Assembly (NCBI GenBank): GCA_002478955.1
Contig: DLKK01000057.1
Span: 1 to 7,105 of the forward strand
From: Treponema sp. UBA7590
GTDB lineage: Bacteria; Spirochaetota; Spirochaetia; Treponematales; Treponemataceae
DNA: 7,105 nt
Direction of reading: 5' to 3'
This document shows, piece after piece, positions 1 to 5,889 of this stretch (position 1 is its first letter; each line of letters opens with the position of its first letter). Below the pieces are notes generated by a model. That model was not told the DNA's origin, ran no database searches, and saw nothing but the letters and a program-made list of their open reading frames with translations. The translations under genes were made by a program, and so were the position numbers.

Positions 1-1
1 G

Positions 2-112
2 CGCTATACAGACAAGGATTTGGAAAAACTGCTTAAGCAGGCGCAAAATATTTATCCGGGAGCAGAACTTACCCGGGACCGCGCCCATTACGAAATTCCA
101 TACGAAGATTAA
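2..112 (+). CDS. C-terminal fragment of an upstream protein (unidentified; possibly MBL-fold hydrolase)
   Basis: Open reading frame entering from the left edge and ending at TAA 110-112; 36 codons are visible. The peptide starts RYTDKDLEKLLKQAQNIYPG and ends HYEIPYED. A helix (DLEKLLKQAQNIYP) followed by a short strand pattern (AELTRD...HYEIPY) resembles the end of metallo-beta-lactamase-fold hydrolases, where a final helix and 'P-N/G-x-x-L-A-x-D-G' strand close the domain. That match is from memory and weak, because the whole catalytic region lies outside the window. Another frame is also open here, but this one ends only 3 bases before the ATPase start, as expected for an operon partner. 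The end of the gene contains a CCGGG/CCCGG inverted repeat (56-60 / 72-76) without a T-run, so I do not call a terminator. Confidence 0.6.
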   Translation, partial: RYTDKDLEKLLKQAQNIYPGAELTRDRAHYEIPYED

Positions 113-115
113 AAA

Positions 116-856
116 ATGATAGAATTGATGGATTTTTCAAAAAGCTATGAAAAAAATCTCTTTGCGGTAAAAAATGTTAATTTCAAGGCTGAGGACGGTC
201 AGATTACAGGACTTCTTGGATTGAACGGTGCCGGAAAAACAACAATTATCAAGGCAATAACAGGAAATCATTTTGCAACAGACGGTAAAATTCTTATAAA
301 AGACAGAAATGGCGTTGAATTCAATATTGAAGATGATATCGAGAAGGCAAAAAAACTTATTGGCTATGTTCCGGAGCAGATTTTTTTTCCAAAACGTCTA
401 AAGGTAGAAGAATATCTTTTGCTTGTGAAAATGCAGTTTTCAGTTTCTGATGAAAATTTTGAAAAAACAGTGAGCCTTTGCGGACTTTCTGAAGTTCTTT
501 CAAAAAAAATCGGAACTCTTTCAAAAGGTTACCGTCAGAGGCTGGGTTTTGCTCAGGCCTTGATTCACGATCCTGAAAATATCGTTCTTGATGAACCTGT
601 AAACGGTTTGGATCCGGCTCAGATAATTCAAATGAGAAAACTTATAAAAAAAATCGCCGAAACCAGAACTGTGATAATTTCAACACATCTTATGCAGGAA
701 GTAGAGGCGCTTTGCACAAAAATCTATATTTTGAGCAACGGAACAATTTCACTTGAAGGAACCGAGCAGGAAATTCTTCTGAAGACCGGCACACAGAATA
801 TTGAAAAAGCTTTCCTAAAAGCGACAGGAAAAGAATCTGATGAAAAATTATCTTAA
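116..856 (+). CDS. ABC transporter ATP-binding protein, GldA-like
   Basis: A 246-residue ABC ATPase with the complete motif set: Walker A GLNGAGKT (residues 35-42), Q-loop glutamine in YVPEQ (Q88), signature LSKGYRQR (135-142, the LSKGY variant common in ABC-2 exporters), Walker B IVLDEP (156-161), D-loop NGLD (163-166) and switch histidine in STH (H191). It should hydrolyse ATP at the inner face of the membrane and drive the permease encoded next. The start at 116 gives the usual ABC N-terminus (MIELMDFSKSYEK); only a weak GAAG (104-107) precedes it, consistent with coupling to the upstream gene 3 bases away. Its 3' end overlaps the permease gene by 17 bases. The protein stops about 55 residues after the H-loop, shorter than GldA-type ATPases of about 300 residues but still a complete nucleotide-binding domain. 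The ABC ATPase call is near certain; 'GldA-like' rests on the neighbouring GldG-type gene. Confidence 0.95.
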   Translation: MIELMDFSKSYEKNLFAVKNVNFKAEDGQITGLLGLNGAGKTTIIKAITGNHFATDGKILIKDRNGVEFNIEDDIEKAKKLIGYVPEQIFFPKRLKVEEYLLLVKMQFSVSDENFEKTVSLCGLSEVLSKKIGTLSKGYRQRLGFAQALIHDPENIVLDEPVNGLDPAQIIQMRKLIKKIAETRTVIISTHLMQEVEALCTKIYILSNGTISLEGTEQEILLKTGTQNIEKAFLKATGKESDEKLS

Positions 857-3074
857 ATATAAATTTTATAATATTTTTACAAGCAGTCTTTTTTATATTT
901 CCGCATTGATTTTTAATATTTTTGTTGCGGGACAATTCTTTTTTGTGCAGAAATTTTTTGGCGGAAGCGGAACAACGGATCTTCATTATTTTTTTCACGG
1001 AGTTCCATTGATTTCTGCGATTATTATTCCACTTCTAAAATTGAATGAAAGTTTTTCATCTTTTGATGAGATAATTCCGCTTTGCACGGCAAAAAAAATC
1101 CTTGCAAGCTGGATTTCACTTTTTGTCCAGTTTGCGGTCATTCTGTTTCCGCAGATTTTTGTGCCGCTATGCGTTAATTTGTTCGGAAACGTAGAAATTG
1201 GGCAAGTTTTTTCAGGCTTTTTGGTTCTGCTTCTTTACGGAGCGATTTCTGCAAGCCTTTGCGTTTTTTTCTCACAAATCTGCAGATCGCAGACGGTTTC
1301 TGTAATAATTTCAATTCTTGTGCTTTCTGTGCTGAACGGAATTAATCTGTTTTCAGTTTACGCCGGAAGCAACGCATTTTTTTCTGGAATTATAAAAATT
1401 TTCAGTTTTTACTGGCATTTTGATGCAGCGGAAAAAGGAATTCTTGACACACGAGATTTATTTTATTTCCTTGTTGTTTCTGCCACACTGATTTTTGCTT
1501 CTGTTGTTTTAGCTGAGGCAAAAAACGGAAAACACTTTTCAAAAAATGAAAAAAAACGTATCGCACTTGTTTTTTTCTGTGCTTTATTCTTGCTTCTTGA
1601 CTCAACAAGATTTTATGCAAGGTTTGATTTTACAAAAGGAAACAAATATTCAATCTCAAAATATTCAAGAAAACTTGCGGATGAAGCTACAGAAACAGTG
1701 GAAATTTCATTTTTTCAGAGCAAAAGTTTTACGAATTATTACCCGGAAGCAAAAAATATCTATGATTTGCTGAAGGAATATTCGCTGCAGAAAATGATTT
1801 CTGTGAAATTCTACAATGCGGATAAGCCTGAGAACGCAAAAAAAATCGAACGATACGGAATTTATCCGCGGCAAATTCCTGTAATCGGGGAAAACAAAAC
1901 TGAATATCTGAACATTTATTCAGCAATCATCCTTGAATACAAGGAAAAAACAGAGATAATCCCATTCATTTTGGCAACGAACACGTTTGAATATGACATT
2001 GACACAAGACTTCTTGAGCTTTTTTCTGAAAAACGCCGGACTGTGAACCTGATTTGCGGAAACGGAATGGATTTTGAAAATGACTACAGTTACGTTATTC
2101 CCTGGCTGAATTCCAATGGAATTGCGGTGAACAAGATAAATCTAGACAAAAATCTATTGCCGCAAATTGAAACAAATCCAGTTCTTGCAGTTTTTGGCTC
2201 GGATAAAATCTCAAGTTCCCAGTGCGATGAGATTTCTTCCTATATCGAAAAAGGAAATTCAGCTTTTTTTGCGGTTTCCCCTTACAATGCAGACATTGAG
2301 AATTCATGGTTCATCACAAAGCCAGAAAACCAGAATCTTGTAAAAATGCTGAAAAATTTCGGCTTTGAATTCACAGGAAATCTTCTGGCCGATATTTCTT
2401 GCGCAAGAATTCTTATGCAGAGCAATCAGAATGAAGATGGAACCCCGGCTGATTCCGTTTATAGCCAGCAGATAAATTACCCTATGTGGATAAATATCAT
2501 GCCGCAAAAAAACGCTGTCCAGGGAATCACTGAATATTGGCCGGCGGAACTCGCTAAAACTGAAAACACCGAGCCTTTGTTGTTTACAAGTCCTCTTTCA
2601 TGGGCAATTGAGCCTGATAATCTTAGCCAGGAAAAACTTTTTGAGAATAATCCGTTTGCTGTTAAAGAAAAAAAATATGAGCAGCCGAAAAACACAAAGA
2701 TTGCATCTCTTGCCTCAAAAAACAAGAAACTTATCCTTGTTCCTGACCAGTATTTTGTGAACAGTCTTATGCTTGGCTACACAGGCGGAGAAAACGGCGA
2801 CTACAGGAACCTTGATTTTCTTGTGAACCAGATTTTAAAGCTGAACGGAGAAGAAAATCTTGCGGAAATTCATGAACATTCAACGCTTTCTAATAATTCA
2901 GGTCTTTATAAAACCTACAACGCAGAATTGTTTTCATCCGCAAAGGCAAGGACATTGTGCTGCATGTTTATATTTGTGCCGGCTCTGATTGTTTTTTCCG
3001 GAATTTTATTCAACTTGAACAAAATAAAACTTCTTAAAATAAAAAAAAGAACAGGAAACAAAAATGAAAGATAA
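840..3074 (+). CDS. ABC-2-type permease fused to GldG-like (ABC_transp_aux) domain protein
   Basis: A 744-residue polytopic protein. Residues 1-226 hold about six hydrophobic segments (near 15-35, 52-68, 88-112, 122-146, 151-175, 205-226), as in GldF/ABC-2 permeases. A seventh segment (240-258) leads into the hallmark GldG start DFTKGNKYSISKYS (263-276), equivalent to the 'DLT..kryTLS' motif. The large domain (about 263-700) carries typical GldG pieces: KFYNADKPENAKKIERYGI (323-341), IIPFILATNTFEYDI (373-387), and a GATase1-like stretch VLAVFGSDKISSSQ...YIEKGNSAFFAVSPY (448-482). A final segment (706-727) ends in a basic tail, placing the big domain outside the membrane by the positive-inside rule. 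It pairs with the preceding ATPase as an exporter-like or mechanical complex; the substrate is unknown. The ATG at 840 has AGGAA (826-830) 9 bases upstream and lies inside the ATPase gene. An 11-base overlap links it to DUF4340. The domain fusion is clear; the gliding role of Bacteroidetes homologues should not be assumed. Confidence 0.9.
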   Translation: MKNYLKYKFYNIFTSSLFYISALIFNIFVAGQFFFVQKFFGGSGTTDLHYFFHGVPLISAIIIPLLKLNESFSSFDEIIPLCTAKKILASWISLFVQFAVILFPQIFVPLCVNLFGNVEIGQVFSGFLVLLLYGAISASLCVFFSQICRSQTVSVIISILVLSVLNGINLFSVYAGSNAFFSGIIKIFSFYWHFDAAEKGILDTRDLFYFLVVSATLIFASVVLAEAKNGKHFSKNEKKRIALVFFCALFLLLDSTRFYARFDFTKGNKYSISKYSRKLADEATETVEISFFQSKSFTNYYPEAKNIYDLLKEYSLQKMISVKFYNADKPENAKKIERYGIYPRQIPVIGENKTEYLNIYSAIILEYKEKTEIIPFILATNTFEYDIDTRLLELFSEKRRTVNLICGNGMDFENDYSYVIPWLNSNGIAVNKINLDKNLLPQIETNPVLAVFGSDKISSSQCDEISSYIEKGNSAFFAVSPYNADIENSWFITKPENQNLVKMLKNFGFEFTGNLLADISCARILMQSNQNEDGTPADSVYSQQINYPMWINIMPQKNAVQGITEYWPAELAKTENTEPLLFTSPLSWAIEPDNLSQEKLFENNPFAVKEKKYEQPKNTKIASLASKNKKLILVPDQYFVNSLMLGYTGGENGDYRNLDFLVNQILKLNGEENLAEIHEHSTLSNNSGLYKTYNAELFSSAKARTLCCMFIFVPALIVFSGILFNLNKIKLLKIKKRTGNKNER
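3053..3056 (+). promoter_or_regulatory. Shine-Dalgarno for the DUF4340 gene, inside the gldG-like gene
   Basis: AGGA lies 7 bases before the ATG at 3064 and is embedded in the last codons of the preceding gene. It supports the chosen start and coupling of the two genes. An A8 run (3041-3048) sits just upstream. Confidence 0.7.
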
Positions 3075-3924
3075 AATTCTGTTTTTTTTCGCGATTTTTT
3101 TGGCTCTGCTTTTTCCTTTGAGTTTCCTTCTTGAAAAAAAAATAAATTCAATAGAAACTTATGAAACAGCATTTCTGAACCCAAAAAATGAAAATGAGAT
3201 TGAAACAATCACGCTTCAAAAAAATGACTCAACGCTGATTCTTGAAAATAAAAACGGATTTTTTACTGGAGGCAACGAAGAAAAAACTTATATATTTCCA
3301 GCGGACCAGAAAAGCGTAAAAAATCTTGTCTCGGCCATGAAAAAAATCAGGAAAATCACAAAAGTGGAAAGCTCCGGGGAAAATCTTGACAAAAAAAATT
3401 GTGATTTTAGGATTTCATACACATTGAAAAACGGTGGCGAAACCGAAATTCTTTTTGGAAAAACCGATATTACAGAAACAAAGAGATTTGTGAAAATTCC
3501 TGGCAAAAATGATATTTTTAAAATTGAATCTGATTTTGAGCCGTTCCTTACAACAAGCGCCGATTTTTGGGTCTGTCCGGAAATCATCTGGAATTCCGGA
3601 CGGGAAATGCTCCGCGCGGATGAAATCCAGAAAATCAGTCTTGTTGAGAATGGAAAACGAAAAACCCTGATTCCATCCTCAAAAGATTTCCTGAAAAAAG
3701 CGGAGACAATTTTGTCCCTGCGCCACGGAAAATTGTGCCCTGAAATTGAAGTTCCTGAAAATCCCGCACTTTTTGAAGTTGAATTTGAAAAAACTATTTT
3801 TTCAGTGGAAATTGTTCCATCAACAGAAGATTTTGTCATTGTCTATAAAAATGCAGGGGCAAATTATGCGGCAGAAATCAGCGGATGGACATACAGCCGC
3901 CTGAAAGAAATTTTTACTGACTGA
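3064..3924 (+). CDS. DUF4340 domain-containing protein, membrane-anchored
   Basis: A 286-residue protein with one N-terminal hydrophobic segment (about 5-23) after MKDK and no lipobox, so probably a signal anchor with the rest outside the cytoplasmic membrane. The body fits DUF4340: an early beta section (ETITLQKNDSTLILENKNGFF, about 47-67), the 'D-x-x-x-V-x-x-L-V-x-x-M' helix (81-95), then EILFGKTD (128-135), RFVKIPGKNDIFKI (141-154) and FLTTSADFWV (161-170), matching the family's 'iG...yv...g...vy.v...l.....' pattern. Proteins of this family are regularly encoded beside GldG-type ABC genes, and the biochemical role is unknown; a periplasmic partner of the GldG-like domain is inference. It overlaps the preceding gene by 11 bases and the opposite-strand protease gene by 11 bases at its 3' end. 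Its first codons contain T8 (3082-3089) and T7 (3095-3101) runs. No terminator follows the stop. Confidence 0.85.
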   Translation: MKDKILFFFAIFLALLFPLSFLLEKKINSIETYETAFLNPKNENEIETITLQKNDSTLILENKNGFFTGGNEEKTYIFPADQKSVKNLVSAMKKIRKITKVESSGENLDKKNCDFRISYTLKNGGETEILFGKTDITETKRFVKIPGKNDIFKIESDFEPFLTTSADFWVCPEIIWNSGREMLRADEIQKISLVENGKRKTLIPSSKDFLKKAETILSLRHGKLCPEIEVPENPALFEVEFEKTIFSVEIVPSTEDFVIVYKNAGANYAAEISGWTYSRLKEIFTD

Positions 3925-4597
3925 GCATAACAAAAATATTCAGAATATTGTAAAAAAAATGAATGGAATAATTCAGGAGAGGACTGGAATCTTTCAGGAA
4001 CACGAACCGTAATATTATGTGCGCGGTAAAAGCATTTAATACCGCAAAAATGCCAAGATAGCGGTGGCAAAGCGCAAACAGAATGCACGGAAAAAATTCT
4101 GGAACCAGCTGCAAAAATCCAAGTCTGAAGTTTTGTGGAAAAAACTTCCTGAAAAAACAAGGAAGATAAATCCTGAAAATATTCTCCTCAAGAATTGCAC
4201 CGGAAAAAAATGCCAATATGCAGAAAATCCATTTTCTGAAATTTTCAGGACGGATAAAATTCACATCCGGAAAATAAAAAGTGGAAAAACTTGCGGCAAA
4301 CTGAAAAAAAATTGCGGAAACAAAAAGAAGCAGAAAACCAGAAAAGAAAGAAATCAGTCCGCGCCTTAAGTTTCCTTTGAAAAAAGTCCCGGATAAAAAA
4401 TCCATTAAAGAAAAGCTGTTTGCCTCAAAGAACACGAAAAAAAACGAAAAAAGCATAAAGATAATCTGAGCTAGCGGAAAATTCCACGTGGAAAACGTTC
4501 CTTCCTCTGGAATTGACTGAAAAAGCGACGGCATCAGAAGAAAAACAAAAACCACAGAAAAAACGGCGATTTCCTTAAAAAAATAATGTATTTTCAT
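3914..4597 (-). CDS. CPBP-family intramembrane metalloprotease (Abi/CAAX protease type)
   Basis: A 227-residue, very hydrophobic, Phe-rich protein with the three motifs of the CPBP (CAAX protease/bacteriocin-processing, Abi) family: EExxxR as EENIFR (137-142), FxxxH as FALCH (174-178) and HxxxN as HFFYN (213-217). These place the catalytic glutamate and metal-binding histidines inside transmembrane helices, so the enzyme should be an active integral-membrane protease. About six membrane spans are suggested (around 10-28, 41-58, 80-102, 122-138, 165-182, 183-200), with a further one at the C-terminus. Bacterial members include bacteriocin self-immunity and maturation proteins, but most have no known substrate, and none is evident here. 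The start at 4597 has no good Shine-Dalgarno (only AAG close to the ATG). It is the lone - strand gene, convergent and overlapping with DUF4340 (3914-3924) and divergent from the PilZ gene. Confidence 0.9.
   Translation of the reverse strand: MKIHYFFKEIAVFSVVFVFLLMPSLFQSIPEEGTFSTWNFPLAQIIFMLFSFFFVFFEANSFSLMDFLSGTFFKGNLRRGLISFFSGFLLLFVSAIFFQFAASFSTFYFPDVNFIRPENFRKWIFCILAFFSGAILEENIFRIYLPCFFRKFFPQNFRLGFLQLVPEFFPCILFALCHRYLGIFAVLNAFTAHIILRFVFLKDSSPLLNYSIHFFYNILNIFVMLSQ
3935..3949. repeat. AT-rich inverted repeat in the 3' end of the protease gene
   Basis: AATATTC-A-GAATATT is a perfect 7-base inverted repeat with a single central base. On the - strand it is followed by a short T-run. It lies within codons for the last residues of the protease (YNILNIF). 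The loop is too short and the stem too AT-rich for a convincing terminator. It is probably coincidental coding sequence, listed because no other terminator candidate exists between the convergent genes. Confidence 0.3.
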
Positions 4598-4619
4598 GCT
4601 TAATATGATATTATATAAT
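4591..4619 (+). promoter_or_regulatory. Candidate sigma-70 promoter for the PilZ operon
   Basis: A perfect -10 hexamer TATAAT (4614-4619) lies 17 bases after a partial -35, TTTTCA (4591-4596, 4 of 6 to consensus). The start of transcription would fall near 4626, only about 12 bases before the PilZ ATG and at the edge of its ribosome-binding site. TATTAT (4609-4614) and TATGAT (4604-4609) are alternative -10 boxes that would leave the site intact but lack a good -35. The location, directly upstream of the first gene of a new transcription unit, is the best argument. Confidence 0.4.
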
Positions 4620-4621
4620 AT
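4608..4621. repeat. Perfect 14-bp AT palindrome in the divergent gap
   Basis: ATATTATATAATAT is its own reverse complement and sits between the divergently oriented protease and PilZ starts. It carries TATAAT on both strands (4614-4619 on +, 4610-4615 read on -), so it can supply overlapping -10 elements for both directions, and might also be bound by a regulator. In pure AT sequence of this length a palindrome can arise by chance. Confidence 0.6.
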
Positions 4622-4638
4622 TGAGGAATTTATCTATA
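4610..4638 (-). promoter_or_regulatory. Candidate divergent promoter for the CPBP protease gene
   Basis: Read on the - strand, TATAAT occupies 4615-4610, with only a poor -35 (TATAGA, 4638-4633, 3 of 6) 17 bases upstream. Transcription would begin near 4603, leaving about 6 bases before the protease ATG, which would make the message nearly leaderless. That agrees with the absence of a Shine-Dalgarno. It is low confidence, because the -10 is part of the same palindrome used on the other strand. Confidence 0.3.
4623..4628 (+). promoter_or_regulatory. Ribosome-binding site deciding the PilZ start
   Basis: GAGGAA lies 9 bases before the ATG at 4638. In-frame ATGs at 4596 and 4605 have no such site. 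The shorter start also places the transmembrane helix immediately at the N-terminus, so 4638 is preferred over the 14-residue longer form. Confidence 0.65.
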
Positions 4639-5888
4639 TGTCTTACATTTTTATAGCATTTATCATTTCTGCGGTGATAATTGCAGGACTTGTAAAATTA
4701 TATCTGCTCTTTAAGGAAAAAATCAACTTTTTTCTACGTGGATTTGATGAAGGTTTTCGCCTTTTTGAGTTGAGCACTTTGTGGAAAGTTTCTCAAATCT
4801 GCAATCTGAATGAACCTGTCTCTCTTTTTTATTCAATGCCGTCGCTTGCAAAATGTATTTCCCATATAAAAACTCAGGCGGAAGCCACAGGTGCACTTAA
4901 TTCCGCGAAATTCCAGCGGCTTCTTACAAAACTTTATGAATTCCGGAACAAAATAGAAAAAAAAGAAGACAAGAAACGAGGTCTTGAATCAACTCAGTCT
5001 CTTTCAAACCATCAGAAACTAAGGATAATTCTTCCGGGAAAAGGCGTTTTTTCTTCTGAAATTGTAAATAATGGGCGCGAACTGGCGATCAAGCTTCCTA
5101 CACAAAAAAATCAGATTACAGTAGACGGAAAAGACTGGGTAGGGCAAACTGTGAACGTCTATCTTTGGCGAACAGGAGACGCCCGTTATGTTTTTGACAC
5201 AATGGTTCTGCATGAGGGGCTTTTTCTGGGAAAACCGTCGCTTTTCTTGAAGCACACAACAAATCTTATAAGAACACAAAAAAGAAACGCAATCCGCTCA
5301 AAATGTCACATTCTGGCAGAACTTTATATTCTTAAGGAAAAAGTGATTGATTATAATATTATAGAAACAAAACCTGGCTATAAATGTCTTCTGGAAGATA
5401 TTTCTGAAAATGGCGCGCTTATACGGATTGGTGGAAAAGGGCTTCCGAACATCCAGATAAGGCTTCAGTTCCAGGTTAATAACCGGCTTGTTGTAATGTT
5501 TGGGATTGTGCGCACTGTTGAATATAACGAGGAACTGAACCAGTCAAGACTTCATTTTGAGTGCATTCACATAGATCCGGCTATGAAAAACCAGATTTTA
5601 AGCTATGTTTACAACATTATGTCCGACAGCGAAAAAGAAATTTACGATGCGATAAAACTCACTGACACAGATGGAACTGAAGAAGACAAAAATGACGGAA
5701 ATCCGCAGGCTTTTGCGGAAAATACTGACAAAAAGGCCGAGGAAATCTCTGGAAAAATAGCAGACACGGACGATGTTCTTTCCAACGCAAAAAAAATCGC
5801 TGACGCAGAGGCAAATTCTAAGGAAACTGAAATTCCTGAAGAAGAAAATACTGACACTTTGAATGAACCGAATTTTGACGGAGAATAA
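4638..5888 (+). CDS. Membrane-anchored PilZ domain protein (c-di-GMP receptor, YcgR/PlzA-like)
   Basis: A 416-residue protein from the ATG at 4638. Residues 3-25 form one transmembrane helix (SYIFIAFIISAVIIAGLVKL), which would anchor a large cytoplasmic part. A helical linker follows (about 35-110; FLRGFDEGFRLFEL, LLTKLYEFRNKIEKKEDKK). A YcgR-N/PilZN-like beta domain follows (about 124-210; GVFSSEIVNNGRELAIKLP, VNVYLWRTGDARYVFDTMV). The PilZ domain has the c-di-GMP loop KRNAIR (215-220; RxxxR, with a second overlapping RTQKR at 212-216) and DISENG (254-259; DxSxxG) with normal spacing, so binding of c-di-GMP is expected. The last roughly 85 residues are acidic, low-complexity and probably disordered. 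Two-domain PilZ proteins such as YcgR act on flagellar motors, and in spirochaetes such as Borrelia PlzA they affect motility and virulence; the target here is not shown. It heads an operon with the HEAT-repeat gene 1 base downstream. The start and N-terminal topology are less certain than the PilZ call. Confidence 0.9.
   Translation: MSYIFIAFIISAVIIAGLVKLYLLFKEKINFFLRGFDEGFRLFELSTLWKVSQICNLNEPVSLFYSMPSLAKCISHIKTQAEATGALNSAKFQRLLTKLYEFRNKIEKKEDKKRGLESTQSLSNHQKLRIILPGKGVFSSEIVNNGRELAIKLPTQKNQITVDGKDWVGQTVNVYLWRTGDARYVFDTMVLHEGLFLGKPSLFLKHTTNLIRTQKRNAIRSKCHILAELYILKEKVIDYNIIETKPGYKCLLEDISENGALIRIGGKGLPNIQIRLQFQVNNRLVVMFGIVRTVEYNEELNQSRLHFECIHIDPAMKNQILSYVYNIMSDSEKEIYDAIKLTDTDGTEEDKNDGNPQAFAENTDKKAEEISGKIADTDDVLSNAKKIADAEANSKETEIPEEENTDTLNEPNFDGE
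5880..5883 (+). promoter_or_regulatory. Ribosome-binding site deciding the HEAT-protein start
   Basis: GGAG lies 6 bases before the ATG at 5890, inside the last codons of the PilZ gene. An in-frame ATG at 5863 lacks a site and would bury the signal peptide behind nine polar residues, so 5890 is preferred. Confidence 0.8.
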
Positions 5889-5889
5889 T

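Noticed and set aside
56..76. CCGGG / CCCGG inverted repeat before the ABC gene
   Set aside because: There is no T-run after it and it sits inside the coding end of the upstream gene, so neither terminator nor operator can be supported.
3288..3839. 183-codon open frame on the - strand
   Set aside because: It lies entirely antisense to the DUF4340 gene, has a Ser/Phe-rich composition with no recognisable domain, and has no ribosome-binding context. It mirrors the A/T-biased codon use of the real gene.
4046..4068. Terminator-like hairpin on the - strand (TGCCA / TGGCA followed by TTTTT), next to a GCGGTA / TACCGC repeat at 4023-4045
   Set aside because: The stem is only 5 bases and lies in the middle of the protease gene, over codons for the FxxxH motif region, so it is best explained as coding sequence.
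4064..4369. 101-codon + strand open frame, Lys/Asn-rich
   Set aside because: It is antisense to the CPBP protease gene, whose three catalytic motifs prove the - strand is coding. The lysine-rich product is what Phe-rich codons give when read in reverse.
4596..4637. Longer PilZ start at 4596 (14 extra residues)
   Set aside because: It lacks a ribosome-binding site, overlaps the divergent protease start codon, and would place the start inside the presumed promoter region.
5863..5889. Longer HEAT-protein start at 5863
   Set aside because: It would put nine polar residues before a textbook signal peptide; the ATG at 5890 has GGAG at ideal spacing.
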